Shown here: piece after piece, positions 21,358-32,345 of the stretch | Position numbering within the stretch: the first letter of the stretch is position 1 | How the letters are laid out: each line of letters begins with the position of its first letter | Source: Megaustenia siamemsis | Lineage: Eukaryota > Mollusca > Gastropoda > Stylommatophora > Ariophantidae | Direction: 5' to 3' | NCBI GenBank assembly: GCA_032433765.1 | Contig: JAVIAB010000073.1 | Span: 63,568,199 to 63,632,198 of the forward strand | DNA: 64,000 nt | Position numbers and translations under genes: made by a program | The notes under the pieces: model-generated | What the model was told of the DNA's origin: nothing | The model's input: the letters and a program-made list of their open reading frames with translations, nothing else | Databases searched by the model: none

Positions 21358-22199
21358 GTAACATTATAGGAAATAAAACAGGGTGTTGGGCAAGGTTTTG
21401 TGCTGTCACTAGATTTATTTACTATGTATAGTGAGACAATTTTAAGATCCATATGGGGGATGCCTGGAATAACAATCAGAGATCATATCATATAAATAAT
21501 CTAAGGTATGCTGATAATACAGTCTTAATCACTAAAAGTGAAAATGAGTTAAAGAAATATTAGACATTATAGTGAAGGTAAAAAATAAAGAGCTCGGCCT
21601 TAATAGCAAAAAAGACGGAAGTAATGGTAACAACAAAGAAAAGGACTTAACCGCAAAGGACAATAAAGACAAGATGAACAATATTAAAACAGGTAAATGA
21701 ATGTAAATATCTCAGAACAATGTTAACCTCAGATGGTAGATGTACAACAAAGTTGAGATGCAGAATGGCTCAGGCAAAAGCAGCTTTCCAAAAAATGAGA
21801 AAGATACTGTGCAATCCACTTTTGACAGTAGAAACAAGAAAAAAAAGTTCTTAAATGTTATGTAGAGCCAGTCTTAACATATGGATGTGAATCATGGAAA
21901 ATAGGACAACAGACAAGAAAATCACTAGTGGCTGTAGAAATGTAGTTTTACAGTAGAATGTTGAGAATACCATGGACAGCTAAGAAGAGTAACGAAAATG
22001 TTCTGAAAGAGGCCAAAGCAAAAAGAGAATATATAAATCTGAGAAATCATATAGGCCTATCTATTCTTCTAATAATTATATATCTCTATTCTTCTAATAA
22101 TATCGTATCTCTGTTCTTCTAATAATATCCAATATTAGTAAGAAAAATTATAATTTTTTGGCCACGTGATGAGAAGGGAACAGCTGGAATATATTGTAA
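21358..22199 (+). mobile_element. RTE-b LINE fragment, RT to C-terminus
   Basis: Broken frames give a NNLRYADN-type catalytic box near 21500 (AATAATCTAAGGTATGCTGA; the second Asp codon is AAT), KKTEVMVTTKK, CTTKLRCRMAQAKAAFQKM and RRMLRIPWTAKK-like text. A small triplication of a TCTCTATTCTTCTAATAAT unit is at 22060-22130. The copy stops at 22199, before its 3' end, where the tail of an opposite-strand RTE-c begins. Confidence 0.75.
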
Positions 22200-22200
22200 C

Positions 22201-22915
22201 ATCATCATCATGTGCCATACCAGTTGGCGTTGGCGATCATGTCTTTCCACAAACTTCTATCTACAGTGCATCGTATCAGTTCTGTTGCTGGCTGTTTTCC
22301 ATGCCATGACACCAAGCTATCCAGTATTTTCTCTCTTAGTCATCCGTAATCTCTCTTTCCTTGTATTTTGCCTGGTGTTACCAAGTATTCCAACTTTCCT
22401 CTTCTCATGGTGTGCCCGAAAAATGTTGATTGTTTCTTTCTGATGTTTTTTAGGAGCTGCCTTTTTGTGTTGGCCCCTTTGAGAATTTCCTCATTGGTCT
22501 TTTTAGCTGTCCAGGGAGCTTTCAACATTCTTCTAAGATATCCCATCTCTGTGGCCTCTAACCGTCTTTTCATTTGTTTGTCTACTGTCCATGATTCGCT
22601 TCCATAGGTCAGAATTGGTTCCATATAGCACCGATGAACTCTCTTTCTCACTTCTTTTAACATAGATTTGTTGTATAAGATATTTTTCATTGTCTGAAAT
22701 GCTATTTTGGCCTGAGCTATTCTGCTTTTTATTTCTGTGTTGCATCTTCCATCTGATGTTATTATTGTGCCCAAGTATTTGAAACGTTGCACTTGTTTCA
22801 GATTTGTCTCGTTTATTTTTATGCTGCATGATGGTGATGATTGTTTCTTCGATATGACCATTACTTCTGTTTTCTTACTATTCAGACTAAGACCTTGTTG
22901 AATTTTTAACAACTA
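22201..22915 (-). mobile_element. RTE-c LINE 3' third, copy 1
   Basis: Antisense with its ATC-repeat tail at 22201-22211. The frame 22340-22912 reads SLNSKKTEVMVISKKQ, KYLGTIITSDGRCNTEIKS, LTYGSESWTVDKQMKRRLE and STFFGHTMRRGKLEYLV: post-catalytic RT and C-terminus, with no catalytic box. 5'-truncated. Confidence 0.85.
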
Positions 22916-22973
22916 TATTACGGAATTATTACGGCTAAATGCGTCCCAGATCCTTCCTGCTATACTACTGCAG

Positions 22974-23800
22974 TGACACCAAGCTATCCAGTATTTTCTC
23001 TCTTTGTCGTCAGCAATCTCTCTTTCCTTTTATTTTGCCAGTTGTAACCAAGTATTCCAACTTTCCTCTTCTCATGATGTGCCCGAAAAATGTTGATTGC
23101 TTCTTTCTGATGTTTTTTAAGAGCTCCCTTTTTGTGTTGGCCACTTTGAGAACTTCCTCATTGGTCTTTTTAGCTGTCCAGGAAATTTTCAAAAACATCC
23201 TTCTGAGAAATCCCATCTCTGTGGCCTCTAAACGTCTTTTCATTTGTTTGTCTACTGTCCATGATTCGCTTCCATAGATCAGAATTGGTTCTATATAGCA
23301 CCGATGAACTCTCTTTCTCATTTTCATTGACATAATAGATTTGTTGCATAAGATATTTTTCATTTTCTGAAATGCTATTTTGACCTGAGCTATTCTGCTT
23401 TTTATTTCTGTGGTACATCTCCCATCTGATGTTATTTTTGTGCCCAAGTATTTGAAACGTTGCACTTGTTTCAGATTTGTCTCGTTTATTTTTATGCTGC
23501 ATGATGGTAATGATTGTTTCTTCGATATAACCATTACTTCTGTTTTCTTACCATTCAGACTGAGACCTTTCTTGTTGCTTTCTTTTACTATTAGGTCCAA
23601 CATTTCTTGTAGTTCGTTCTCTGTCTCTGCCTGTGTCATCCGCATATCGCAAATTATTTATAGTGTGACCGTTGACTTCAATTCCTTTTTTGTCTACTGT
23701 TGATCTCATAATATATTCGCTGTAAGTGAAAACAAATCTGGTGACAGAACACAGCCTTGTCTGACGAATTAACAACCAAACAGGACAATTCCAATTTATA
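22974..23800 (-). mobile_element. RTE-c LINE copy 2, lacking its 3' end
   Basis: Antisense. Frames at 23010-23645 and 23548-23775 run from the RT catalytic region (HTINNLRYADDTG, YADD intact) to the SLVS-coding stretch. The element stops abruptly at 22974 within the sequence encoding the last 100 bases. The missing 3' end, starting at the same place, lies at 29182 on the other strand. Confidence 0.85.
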
Positions 23801-24744
23801 AAAAGGTTTGTATATCAATATATTTGAACTTCAGTTTATTGGACCAGTGGGTCCTGATCTTGGCTGCATTGAATGTGTTTCCTCCAGTAGCTAACTTATC
23901 GCTCAGTTTGGCGCGGACCTCGTTGAATGAAGCCACGTTCCAGCTTGAATGATTTAGCTCTGTTTGTGTCTCGACATTGTCGATTTGAGGGCCTGCTGAT
24001 TATCTTCCCACCCCAAGATGAAATCTGCACACGTTTCATGGTCTTGCAGCCAATTCCCACGTCACATTATGGCTCTGACTCTGCATCAATTTTCCATGCG
24101 TTCATTTCCAAAGATCATGGAATCAGGCAGGATTTACACCGACCATTTCCCCGCCACCTTCTGTCTACTGGCATTTTCTCTGTACTTTTCTGGAGCATCA
24201 TTTGTGGGCCAAATGTATGGACGGAGGATCGTTACGTTTTGTGCCAGTTTTGTCTGCGATGTACCACAGACCTGCTGTAGATAACATGATGGTCTTCTCA
24301 TCAAATGAAGATGGCGACCCTGTGTGCGCCGGTATTGGGACTCAAGGTAATTTATGGTCTACAGTACAAACTCCATCCCGTCCACAGGGGGTTCCTATAT
24401 TAAAGTAAGCAATAAGACAGGAAGAATTAGATACTCTCACTGTGAGTGGATGAAGGTTATGGCATGTACCACGCACCATGGGTTCTTGTCCGGCATCTAT
24501 TGGGGTTCACCTCCTTCCTTCTCGGTTATACTGCCGGGAACTCAGTCACACATAAACCAAGTTTGCGATAACTGAGGGGCCATATGTAGGTGTTTTCTTT
24601 AACACAGTGGAATCAAACTGAGGACTACAAGAATCAGAGAAACGAGCTTGTATTCCATAAACCACTGCACCTGTAAATAAGGAGCTTTGAACGCTACATT
24701 TACCTTTTGGTGGTGTCAAGAGCATGCACGCATCCACCCCCCCC
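23801..24744. other. Unassigned sequence, possibly old transposon
   Basis: No confident family. On the - strand 23830-23940 reads as a protein-like stretch (FNEVRAKLSDKLATGGNTFN), and a poly-C/poly-T pair is at about 24737-24762. Several broken frames on both strands suggest a decayed element rather than a gene. Confidence 0.35.
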
Positions 24745-25610
24745 CCCCTCCTTTTTTTTTTACCCTCTGAGAAATCATATCTCTATTTGCCTATATTTAT
24801 ATCTTCTTCTTTCCTTCCTCATCTGCCTTTCAGCGTCGAGGAGAGATATAATTTGCGGTCTTTTGCTCTTCTGTTCGCCTCTACTGCTGTTATGTTTCCT
24901 AGTGCTTCTAATATTCCATCGATCCATCTTTTTCGTGGTTTACCCTTGGATCTGCTGTTCTCGCAACGTTCATTGACGGCTCGTTGTGTTGTGATCATTC
25001 TGCCTCGTCACATGTGGCCAAACCATTTTATCTGTTGTTTCTTTATATATTCTATAGCGGGGGCTATTTCTAGCTTTTTTCTCAGTTCTTCATTTCAGAT
25101 CTTGTCTCTCAGGCTGTTTCCTGTTATTCGTCTAACACATTTCTTCTCTGTGGAGGTTATTTTTCTTGCATCTAGGGTCCAGGACTGGCATTGGTAGCAC
25201 AACATTGGGATGAAGATTGTATTGTAAAGTGCCTGTTTTGCCTCTAGAGTTATTTCCTTGTTGAACAATAGTGGTGATAGCTGTCTAATGATTTGACAAG
25301 CTTTGATGCATCTTGAGCCTATCTCTGCTGTTTGTGAATTGTCGTTTGTCACCAAATTTCCTAGGTATTTGAATTCCTCTACTTGTTTTAGTTGTCTGCC
25401 TTCTATCATTATGATGATGTTCTGTTTCTCTTTTGTGACATTCATGACTTCTGTTTCGTTGATGATTTTCATGTTGTATTTTGTGGCTGTGCTGTTGAGT
25501 TTATTTAAGTGTTCTTGTGGGTCTTCCATTTTTTCATGTATTAGCGCCTGATCATCTACAAATAAAAGCTCTTTGATCTCCCCTGTCTCTCTTGATAAGA
25601 TCAGATAAGT
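24745..25610 (-). mobile_element. LINE-d, RT C-terminal part
   Basis: Antisense frame 25095-25529: NIIIMIEGRQLKQVEEFKYL, GNLVTNDNSQTAEIGSR, CYQCQSWTLDARKI and RRITGNSLRDKI. It continues with broken IKWFGHMRQND-like text to 24810. It is distinct from RTE-a/b/c. A second piece of its 3' end is at 54120-54222. Confidence 0.75.
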
Positions 25611-25889
25611 ACTTTTTAAATGTAAACAGCTAAAAATTTATAGTTAGACCGTAAAATATTGTATGTGAAACCTTATCATTCAAACACGTAGGGTAAACAT
25701 CAGCCGGGTTAAACCGCCAACGTGTGTTTTTAAGTTAAGATCTTAATTTACGACTGACTCAGCAGGTAGGTAAGGTATAAATGTTTTATGCTCAGAGAAA
25801 TCACAGAAGATGGAGATAGATAAATATAAAGTAGCAACGATCAATATAAAAAATAAAGAAGTTGAAATTATAGAAGAATCATTTCTACA
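25611..25889. other. No feature recognised
   Basis: AT-rich spacer between the LINE-d fragment and the satellite arrays. Confidence 0.4.
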
Positions 25890-26250
25890 GGAAAAATGTC
25901 CTATAATGTTACTAGGGGTAATAATTTCAAATGTGAATTTTAAGTAAATCTTTGGTATGGGGATGTCTAAAATAAAGTTTGGGGTATGCCTAGAGTGAAA
26001 ATTTACGATTTTTACCGATTTCATGGGTGTAACCCTAAAAAATGATAAGGGGGTAAAATCCTAAAAGTGGTTTTTAATGTAAATTTTTGCAATTGGGATG
26101 TCTAAAATAAAGTTTGGGGTATGCCTAGAGTGAAAATTTACGATTTTTACCGATTTTATGGGCGTATCCCTAAAAAATAGTCAGGGGGTAACAATCATAA
26201 AAGTGATTTATAGGTACATTTGTGTTATGGGGATGTCTAAAATAAAGTTT
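25890..26250 (+). repeat. Tandem repeat, 135-bp period
   Basis: The marker GGATGTCTAAAATAAAGTTT recurs at 25961, 26096 and 26231, exactly 135 bp apart, with GGTATGCCTAGAGTGAAAAT after the first two. A decayed partial unit precedes. It abuts the next satellite. Confidence 0.85.
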
Positions 26251-27180
26251 TTTGGACTTTGAATATAGCTATCTGCTCGTTGTGTCTAACTAGTGTGAGT
26301 ATGGGAGTAGTTTTTTTTTTTATGGTTTAGAGGTCGACTTTTTTAATATGAGTCTATATTTTTTTGTTCTGTGGGTAAAATTTTTAGTGATTTGGCCAAA
26401 CTTTTTGGACCTAGAATATAACTTCCTACTCGTTGTGTCTATTACGACTATGGAGTAGCTTTTTTGGGATTTTTAGGTCGACTTTTTGAATATGAGCCTA
26501 CATTTTTGTGTTGTGGGAGTAAAATGTTTGCGATTTGGTCTAACTTTTTTGACTTTGGATGTAACTATCTGTTCGATGTGTCTAACTTGTATGAGTATGG
26601 GAGTAGATTTGTAGAGTTTTGAGGTCGACTTTGTTAATATGAACCTAAATTTTTGTGTTCTGGTGGTACAATTTTTGTGATTTGGTCAAACGTTTTGGAC
26701 AATTTGGATATAACTATCTGTTCGATGTGTCTAACTAGTATGACTATGTGAGTAGATTTTTATGGTTTTGTGGTCGACTTTTTGAGTATGAGCCTAAATT
26801 TTTGTGTTCTGGGGGTAAAATATTTGCGATTTGGCCAAACTTTTTGGGCTTTAGAAATAACGATCGGTTCGATGTGTCTAACAATTATGACTATGTGAGT
26901 AGCTTTTTGAAATTTTTAGGTCGACTTTTTTTAATATGAGCCTACATTTTTGTGTTCTGGGAGTAAAATGTTTGCGATTTGGTCTAAATTTTTTTACTTT
27001 GGATATAACTATCTGTATGATGTGTCTAACTTGTATGAGTATGGGAGTAGATTTGTAGAGTTCTAAGGTCGACTTTTTGAATATGAGCCTAAATTTGTGT
27101 TCTGGTGGTAAAATCTTAGTGATTTGGTCTAACATTTTGGACCTTGAATATAACTTCCTGCTCGTTGTATCCAACTATTT
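26245..27180 (+). repeat. Satellite-like array, monomer about 147 bp, seven units
   Basis: The block GGACTTTGAATATAGCTATC with GTTCGATGTGTCTAAC recurs near 26248, 26401, 26546, 26691, 26840, 26990 and 27132 (steps of 142-153 bp). Each unit also has AGGTCGACTTTTT and TATGAGCCTA. Units are diverged, with alternating variants. Open frames inside are by-products. Confidence 0.85.
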
Positions 27181-27382
27181 ATGACTGTCATGGAACTTCT
27201 GGTATTGCATCAGGGGTCAAAGTGCGTTCAAGCAACCCGCCACTTGTATTATTTCCTCCCACCATTGACCCGCTAGGTGGATTGTATCAGGGGCCGAATC
27301 GATTTAAAGTAACCCACGCGTCAGACTCGACAGCACTCCAAGTTGAAAATGAGGTCAGTTATCACGATAACAGTAATCTTTT

Positions 27383-27540
27383 TCTCTGATTAGTTAATCC
27401 AGAAGTCAGTCATTTTGTTGGTGGGTGTCCGATAGAAATCCTCTTCTCTGGTTGGTTAATCCAAAGGTCAGTCATTTCGTTGATGGGTGTCCGATAGAAA
27501 TCCTCTTCTCTGATTGGTTAACCTAGATGTTAGTCGAGGG
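27383..27540 (+). repeat. 62-bp tandem repeat with inverted CCAAT boxes
   Basis: Units start with TCTCTG at 27383, 27445 and 27507 (exactly 62 bp). Each carries a GATTGGTTAA-type core (inverted CCAAT; first unit GATTAG) and GGGTGTCCGATAGAAATCC. They lie 35-190 bp upstream of a TATA box. Confidence 0.8.
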
Positions 27541-27573
27541 TGGAATAGTGTCGTCCAACTTTTATTTACCAGA

Positions 27574-27584
27574 TTATATTTAAA
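27574..27584 (+). promoter_or_regulatory. Candidate TATA box
   Basis: TTATATTTAAA, downstream of the CCAAT-bearing repeats and upstream of the purine tract. With the poly(A) signals at 28884 this outlines a possible transcription unit of about 1.3 kb or an LTR-like region. It is unproven. Confidence 0.35.
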
Positions 27585-27824
27585 CTAGTTGGATGTGAGA
27601 CTTCGTGTTATAAGCGCGATTGATTCACGGAAATTTATTTTCATAGTACTGTTCAGTCTAGCGGTCTGTGTTGTAGTGGAATATTTTACGGTGTAAGTTG
27701 AATTTTTATCTGTTTTTCTCTTATCTCATAACGATGTGGTAGTTATCATTAAAGGAATTTCAGTTGTATTAATGGTGATGTGTATAAAGTACGAATGGTA
27801 GGAAAGAAGTCTAGTAGGGGTTAG

Positions 27825-28660
27825 AAGAGAGAGAGAGAGGGAGATACAGAGACGTCTAGGAGAAAGAAGGCGAGGTGCTAGGCATAAAGGGTGAGAATAA
27901 TCAAGTGTTACAATAGGAGGGACGCTAAAAATATACTTCGGAACAATGTGGGAGAGATAAAGGGAGATGAGGGAGGATGGTCTGATAGGTTAGACATCTA
28001 AGAGAGGATAGGCGAGAAAAATGGAGAGGGAGAGAGAGAAAACACGATGGAGAGGGAGAGAGAAATAGCGAGAGAGACAGAGATGTCGAGGGAGAGAGAC
28101 CGAGAGAGAATGAGCGAGAGAGACAGCAATGGAGAGGGAGAGATAGAGAGAAAGCGAGAGAGAGAGATAGCGAGAGGGAAAGAGACAGCGCTGGAGAGGA
28201 AGCGAGAGAGAGAGAGCGCGCGATGGAGAGGAAGAGAGATAGCGAGAGACAGAGATGGAAAGGGAGAGAGATAGCGAGAGATAGAGACAGCGAAGGAGAG
28301 AGAGATAGCGAGAGTGAAAGAGACAGAGATGAAGAGAGAGGAGAGGGAGAGAGCGATTGAGAGGGGGAAAGATAGCGAGAGATAGAGACAGCGAAGGAGA
28401 GAGAGAGAGATAGCGTGAGCGAAAGAGACAGAGATGGAGAGAGAGAGATGGCGAGAGAGACAAAGATGGAGAGAGCGATGGAGAGGGAGAGAGATAGAGA
28501 CAGCGATGGCGAGAGAGATAGCGAAAGAGACAGAGATGGAGAGGGAGTAAGAGAGCGATGGAGGAGAGAGATAGCGAGAGAGACAAAGACGGAGAGGGAG
28601 AGAGAATGATCGAGAGCTTAAGAGACAGCGATGGATAGGGAGAGAGAGATAGCGAACCAC
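27825..28660 (+). repeat. Long purine tract (GAGA-rich)
   Basis: About 830 bp almost all purine on the + strand, densest from 28020. It is made of irregular GAGAGAGATAGCGAGAGAGA-type units. The Ser-rich frames on the - strand and Glu/Arg-rich frames on the + strand are by-products. Confidence 0.9.
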
Positions 28661-28883
28661 TAACACCGAGGAACATATTTAACTCTTTACACTACCAGCT
28701 TAGACTAACCAGGAATCTCTAACAGTTTCACCCCGTATGATTCCTTTATGACATATAGCTAAGCGGACACACAACTACATAGCTATAAATAAATGTTATC
28801 CTTGTACTATATATTTAATTCGTGTACTAAATATTTTTGTAATGTTATATAATATCAGCTGTATGTTATACACCTATTGAGAT

Positions 28884-28897
28884 AATAAAAGAATAAA
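28884..28897 (+). terminator. Tandem poly(A) signals
   Basis: AATAAA at 28884-28889 and again at 28892-28897 in AT-rich sequence about 220 bp after the purine tract. They could end a transcript starting near 27600. Confidence 0.35.
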
Positions 28898-29119
28898 ATA
28901 TATCTTTGTCTTCTGTTTTATATTGATCGTTTTTCATTGATGTTGTATAATCCACTAACCTATCACTATCGATCAAGAACTCCAAAGTCAGCACACCCCA
29001 GACATAAACACGTCACTTCCGGGGTCACCAAGACTAGAGGTCAACACGATGACCGCGCCGAGGGGTCACGCCGCCCGCCGCCGCACGACCGATTAACTCC
29101 CCTTGTCTCTCGTGTACAT

Positions 29120-29138
29120 TAGGCGTAAAATACGCCTA
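29120..29138. repeat. Short perfect hairpin
   Basis: TAGGCGTA-AAA-TACGCCTA: 8-bp perfect arms with a 3-base loop, just after a GC-rich patch (29040-29095) that includes CACTTCCGG. Confidence 0.6.
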
Positions 29139-29181
29139 CTATATATCTTTGTTATATTATTGATCCTTCCTGCTATACTAC

Positions 29182-29290
29182 TCACGGCATGGAAAACAGT
29201 CAACAACAGAACTTATACGATGCACTGTAGATAGAAGATTGTGGAGGGACATGATCGCCAACGCCAACCGGTATGGCACATGATAATATT
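29182..29290 (+). mobile_element. RTE-c LINE, terminal 100 bp
   Basis: From TCACGGCATGGAAAACAGTC to TATGGCACATGATAAT. It is the 3' end missing from the copy at 22974-23800, in opposite orientation. The 21 bases before it repeat 22949-22969. Confidence 0.8.
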
Positions 29291-29414
29291 GAATTATTAT
29301 AGAAATACTTGTTAAATTAGTCTTATAGTATTGAAGTTTTGAATACTTGTAATGTTAATTTAATGTGATTTTTGAACTAGCTTTTCATTTAACAATTTGT
29401 CATTAATAGGTGTA

Positions 29415-30431
29415 ATTTGTTATGTGCCCAGAGCAAGTATATAGGCAAGATTTGCATCTGTAATAGCTGAACTGAATTTATTCTTAATAACATTCATGGC
29501 AGAAAAAGTTTGCTCACAAATGTATGTGGAGCCAAATCTGCACACGAGCCTTAGAGCAAGATCATGAATTCCAGGAAACCAGTCTAAAGGGACATATTTC
29601 CAAATTTTGATCAAATTAGAAATGGGTGATCCACAATGTTCTTTAAATTTAGCACAAAGTCCTGAATGGTTTTGAATTATGTTATTCCCATTTGCAAGGA
29701 TGGGGAGTATTTATGATTCTCAGACTATGAAATACAAAATAGATTTCTGAATAAAGCGATGTTTCTCATTTCAGATTCGAAAGAGAAAAATCAAGTTGAG
29801 AATGCCTTGTTCAAAGCTGTAACGGCAGCTTTGTATTTTAAATGATCCACGATAAAGTCAATGCTTTTAATTTACATGCGTTGAATGCTTGGCTGTGTTA
29901 AGCTGTTACAAAACAATTTAAGCTTCAATTTAAATGTGTTGACTTCATTGAACATGGACGAAAACAGTCTTTTCCTTGTAACCTCTTGTTAAGAATATTC
30001 AAATGATGTGCTATATCAACTAAAAATGCCAAATCACAAAGCCACTCTTGATTTTTAAGTAAACTACATTCCAAAGGAAAAACAGTTTTTGATTCTTAAA
30101 ATGAAAGAACTTGATCTTTCAATTTGAAAAAAAAGCAACAGCATTTCTCCTCTAGAAAGCCACCTTACTGAGTTGTGAAATAAGAGTTCACCATATTCAT
30201 TATTTCTTCTTCAAAAAGTTCTCTAAATGCTCTTCGATTGAGAACGTGTGATAAAACCATATTAATACAACGCAGAACAGGATCAATGGCATGTTGAAAG
30301 ATCATCTTTAGCACACAGTCTCCTAATGAATGATTCAGTGATATGAAAGCAACTTCAGATCTAAATACTCCTGAAGCAAAAAAAACACAGCTCTTCCCTA
30401 ACATTGCTGGGGCGCCATCTGTACAAATGCT
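29415..30431 (-). pseudogene. hAT transposase pseudogene, C-terminal half
   Basis: Antisense, many stops. The frame 29420-29614 holds the hAT dimerisation region (FGSTYICEQTFSAMNVIKN, then a SAITDANLAYIL helix). The frame 30165-30404 starts at MLGKS of the CTDGAPAMLGK motif and continues with AIDPVLRCINMVLSHVLNRR. This order is that of Charlie-type hAT transposases, the group related to the human GTF2IRD2 and ZBED5 proteins. It is interrupted at 30431 by an LTR-like insert and continues at 31585. Confidence 0.75.
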
Positions 30432-31584
30432 CTCAATGTATCAGTAGATACTTTTTTGAAGGTACCAGATGTATCATCATTACGATCAGCATTATTTGAA
30501 TTTGAACTTCCAAGCCTTTACACAACACGCCTCGTCACCTTGGACGGTCGCCACTTTCACCGTCAGCCCCCCCCCCCCCCTTCCGTATGATGTTCATGCA
30601 CTCAGGTGGTGGCTTTGAACCTGGATGGGGCTTAGACCAGCTGATTACTTCTCTGGTCTTGGTCGTCTAACTCGTGGGTGGCTACACACTTTCGCTCGTA
30701 CCCTGACTTCTTGTAGCTCCTTGCTGATCTGTCATGAATGAAAGAAATTCTTAACTTGGGGAGTTGACACGGTTGCTACCGTGATCGTAGTACTCCTTTT
30801 GTAGTTATGGTTGTGCCGCGACGATGTAAGTCTTTTTAATTTCCTCCCCCAAGTTCTCCTACGCGCAGCGTGATCTGATAACTGTGGCAACACACAACAA
30901 GACTTCACTTAAAAGACAAACCGGCTTTATTACAGTCCATACTACTGAGCGCCGTTCTTCAACATTTTACATAATATAATGACTACACTGCCTGGAACTT
31001 ATGGTCACACACGTTGCCCAGCAGCAATGTTACTTGCCGCTGGGCCATAGGCTTTTACACGTGACTACCTAATCTAATGTGAACTGTTCAACAGCTCACT
31101 TCTATAATTTATAGTCTACCACTTCTACGGTCTCGACGACCATCTATTTCAAACACATCTAATTTCTCATGTCATCGTCAGCCCTCTATAAGCCTCGTGG
31201 TTAACTTCGAACTTATTGAAACTCATTAGTTCTTAACACTTAGTAGTCTAAAACTGTATTCGTGCTCTCGGTACCTAGGTTTTATGTTATCTCGGATCTT
31301 GAAAAGTTCTCCGTAAAAAAAGCTCTTCGTTCTTTGTGTCTTGACCTTAAATACTGATCTTCTCCTCCAATCAAAAATTACTTCCTCTAATTTTCATCTA
31401 ATCTACTCAATCTACGCGTCTGGTTTCGCATCTACCAACTCACGTATTACCCGTGGATGACAGTTTACCCTTTTCACGTGGACTCTGTATTCCTGGCTAT
31501 CTGTTCCCTACCCCGCACTTGACACTTTTATTTCCTCTCCTCATTTCTCGTGATTTACGCCTTCTCGTGGCTACATCAAGTTTA
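30432..31584 (-). mobile_element. LTR-like insertion within the hAT pseudogene
   Basis: About 1.15 kb separates the hAT text ...EWSKL (at 31585) from the CTDGAPAM motif (30431). On the - strand it has a TATA-like TATTTAAGG (31345-31353) behind an ATTGG, then AATAAA (30926-30931) about 420 bp later. A leader follows, and a short ATG frame (MTDQQGATRSQG) that soon stops. This order resembles U3-R-U5 plus gag leader of an LTR retrotransposon fragment. No second LTR, primer-binding site or clear target duplication was found. A 14-base poly-C lies at 30567-30580. Confidence 0.4.
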
Positions 31585-32345
31585 GACCATTCAAGTTTAT
31601 TGCCGCGAACATCACTATTTTCTACATAGTTTTTCACAGCTTCAAATATATCACTTCCAGTTGTCGATAAATCACAAAATCTTTAAAGCTCCTGAAACAC
31701 ATCGAAATTGTCGTTTATACACCTCGCAAACATAAGTAACTGATCATTATCTATCATGTTGTGACTCTCATCTATTGCAAGAGAGAAGTATCTGGAAACA
31801 GCAGCTACATATTTTATCTTTTTTGATACATCGCCTGCCGTTTCTTCAATGCGCCTCATAATTGTATTTCGTGATAGGGAATATTTTCTGCCATTAGTTT
31901 GATATTGGTATCACTAGCGTTTTCTGCAAAAATGGATATGCTTTCCTTAATCATCTCACCGTCTGAGAACGGTTTTTTCTTCTTAGTGAGAACAAGTGAT
32001 ATTTCATAAGAAGCCTTTACCATGTTTTTCATTTCTTCACTTTTTTTTGTACAAAAAAGTTTTTTTCATACAATGAAGTCCTTTCTTTTTCTTTGAGATG
32101 TAGTTAGTTCTTAAAGCAGTGACAGGAGGATATGATTTGTTGAATGCATCATGTGTTTGTTTGAAATGCCTTTCCAGGTTGTAATTTTTAGGAACTGCTA
32201 CTGTCGTTGAACAGATCAAACAAATGAGTTTCAAAGCACTTCCCATTGTAAAGAGAAACTGCTCTTCCCAATCTTCATTAAATGCTCGGACACCCACTTC
32301 ATTTCCATTTTTTTCTGTTTGACGAACCGTGCTTGCTTAAAGCCA
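31585..32345 (-). pseudogene. hAT transposase pseudogene, N-terminal half
   Basis: Antisense. The frame 32037-32297 begins near the start (MGVRAFNEDWEEQFLF) and has a BED-like zinc finger: CLICSTTVAVPKNYNLERHF then KQTHDAF (C-x2-C...H-x4-H). Past frameshifts it reads AIDESHNMIDNDQLLMFAR (the first catalytic-type block) and VENSDVRGNKLEWSKL. With the part at 29415 this is one full-length but dead transposase. Confidence 0.7.

Noticed and set aside
27990..28676. 228-codon Ser/Leu-rich frame and Glu/Arg-rich frames on the other strand
   Set aside because: By-products of the purine tract, open in several frames at once, with no start context or known domain.
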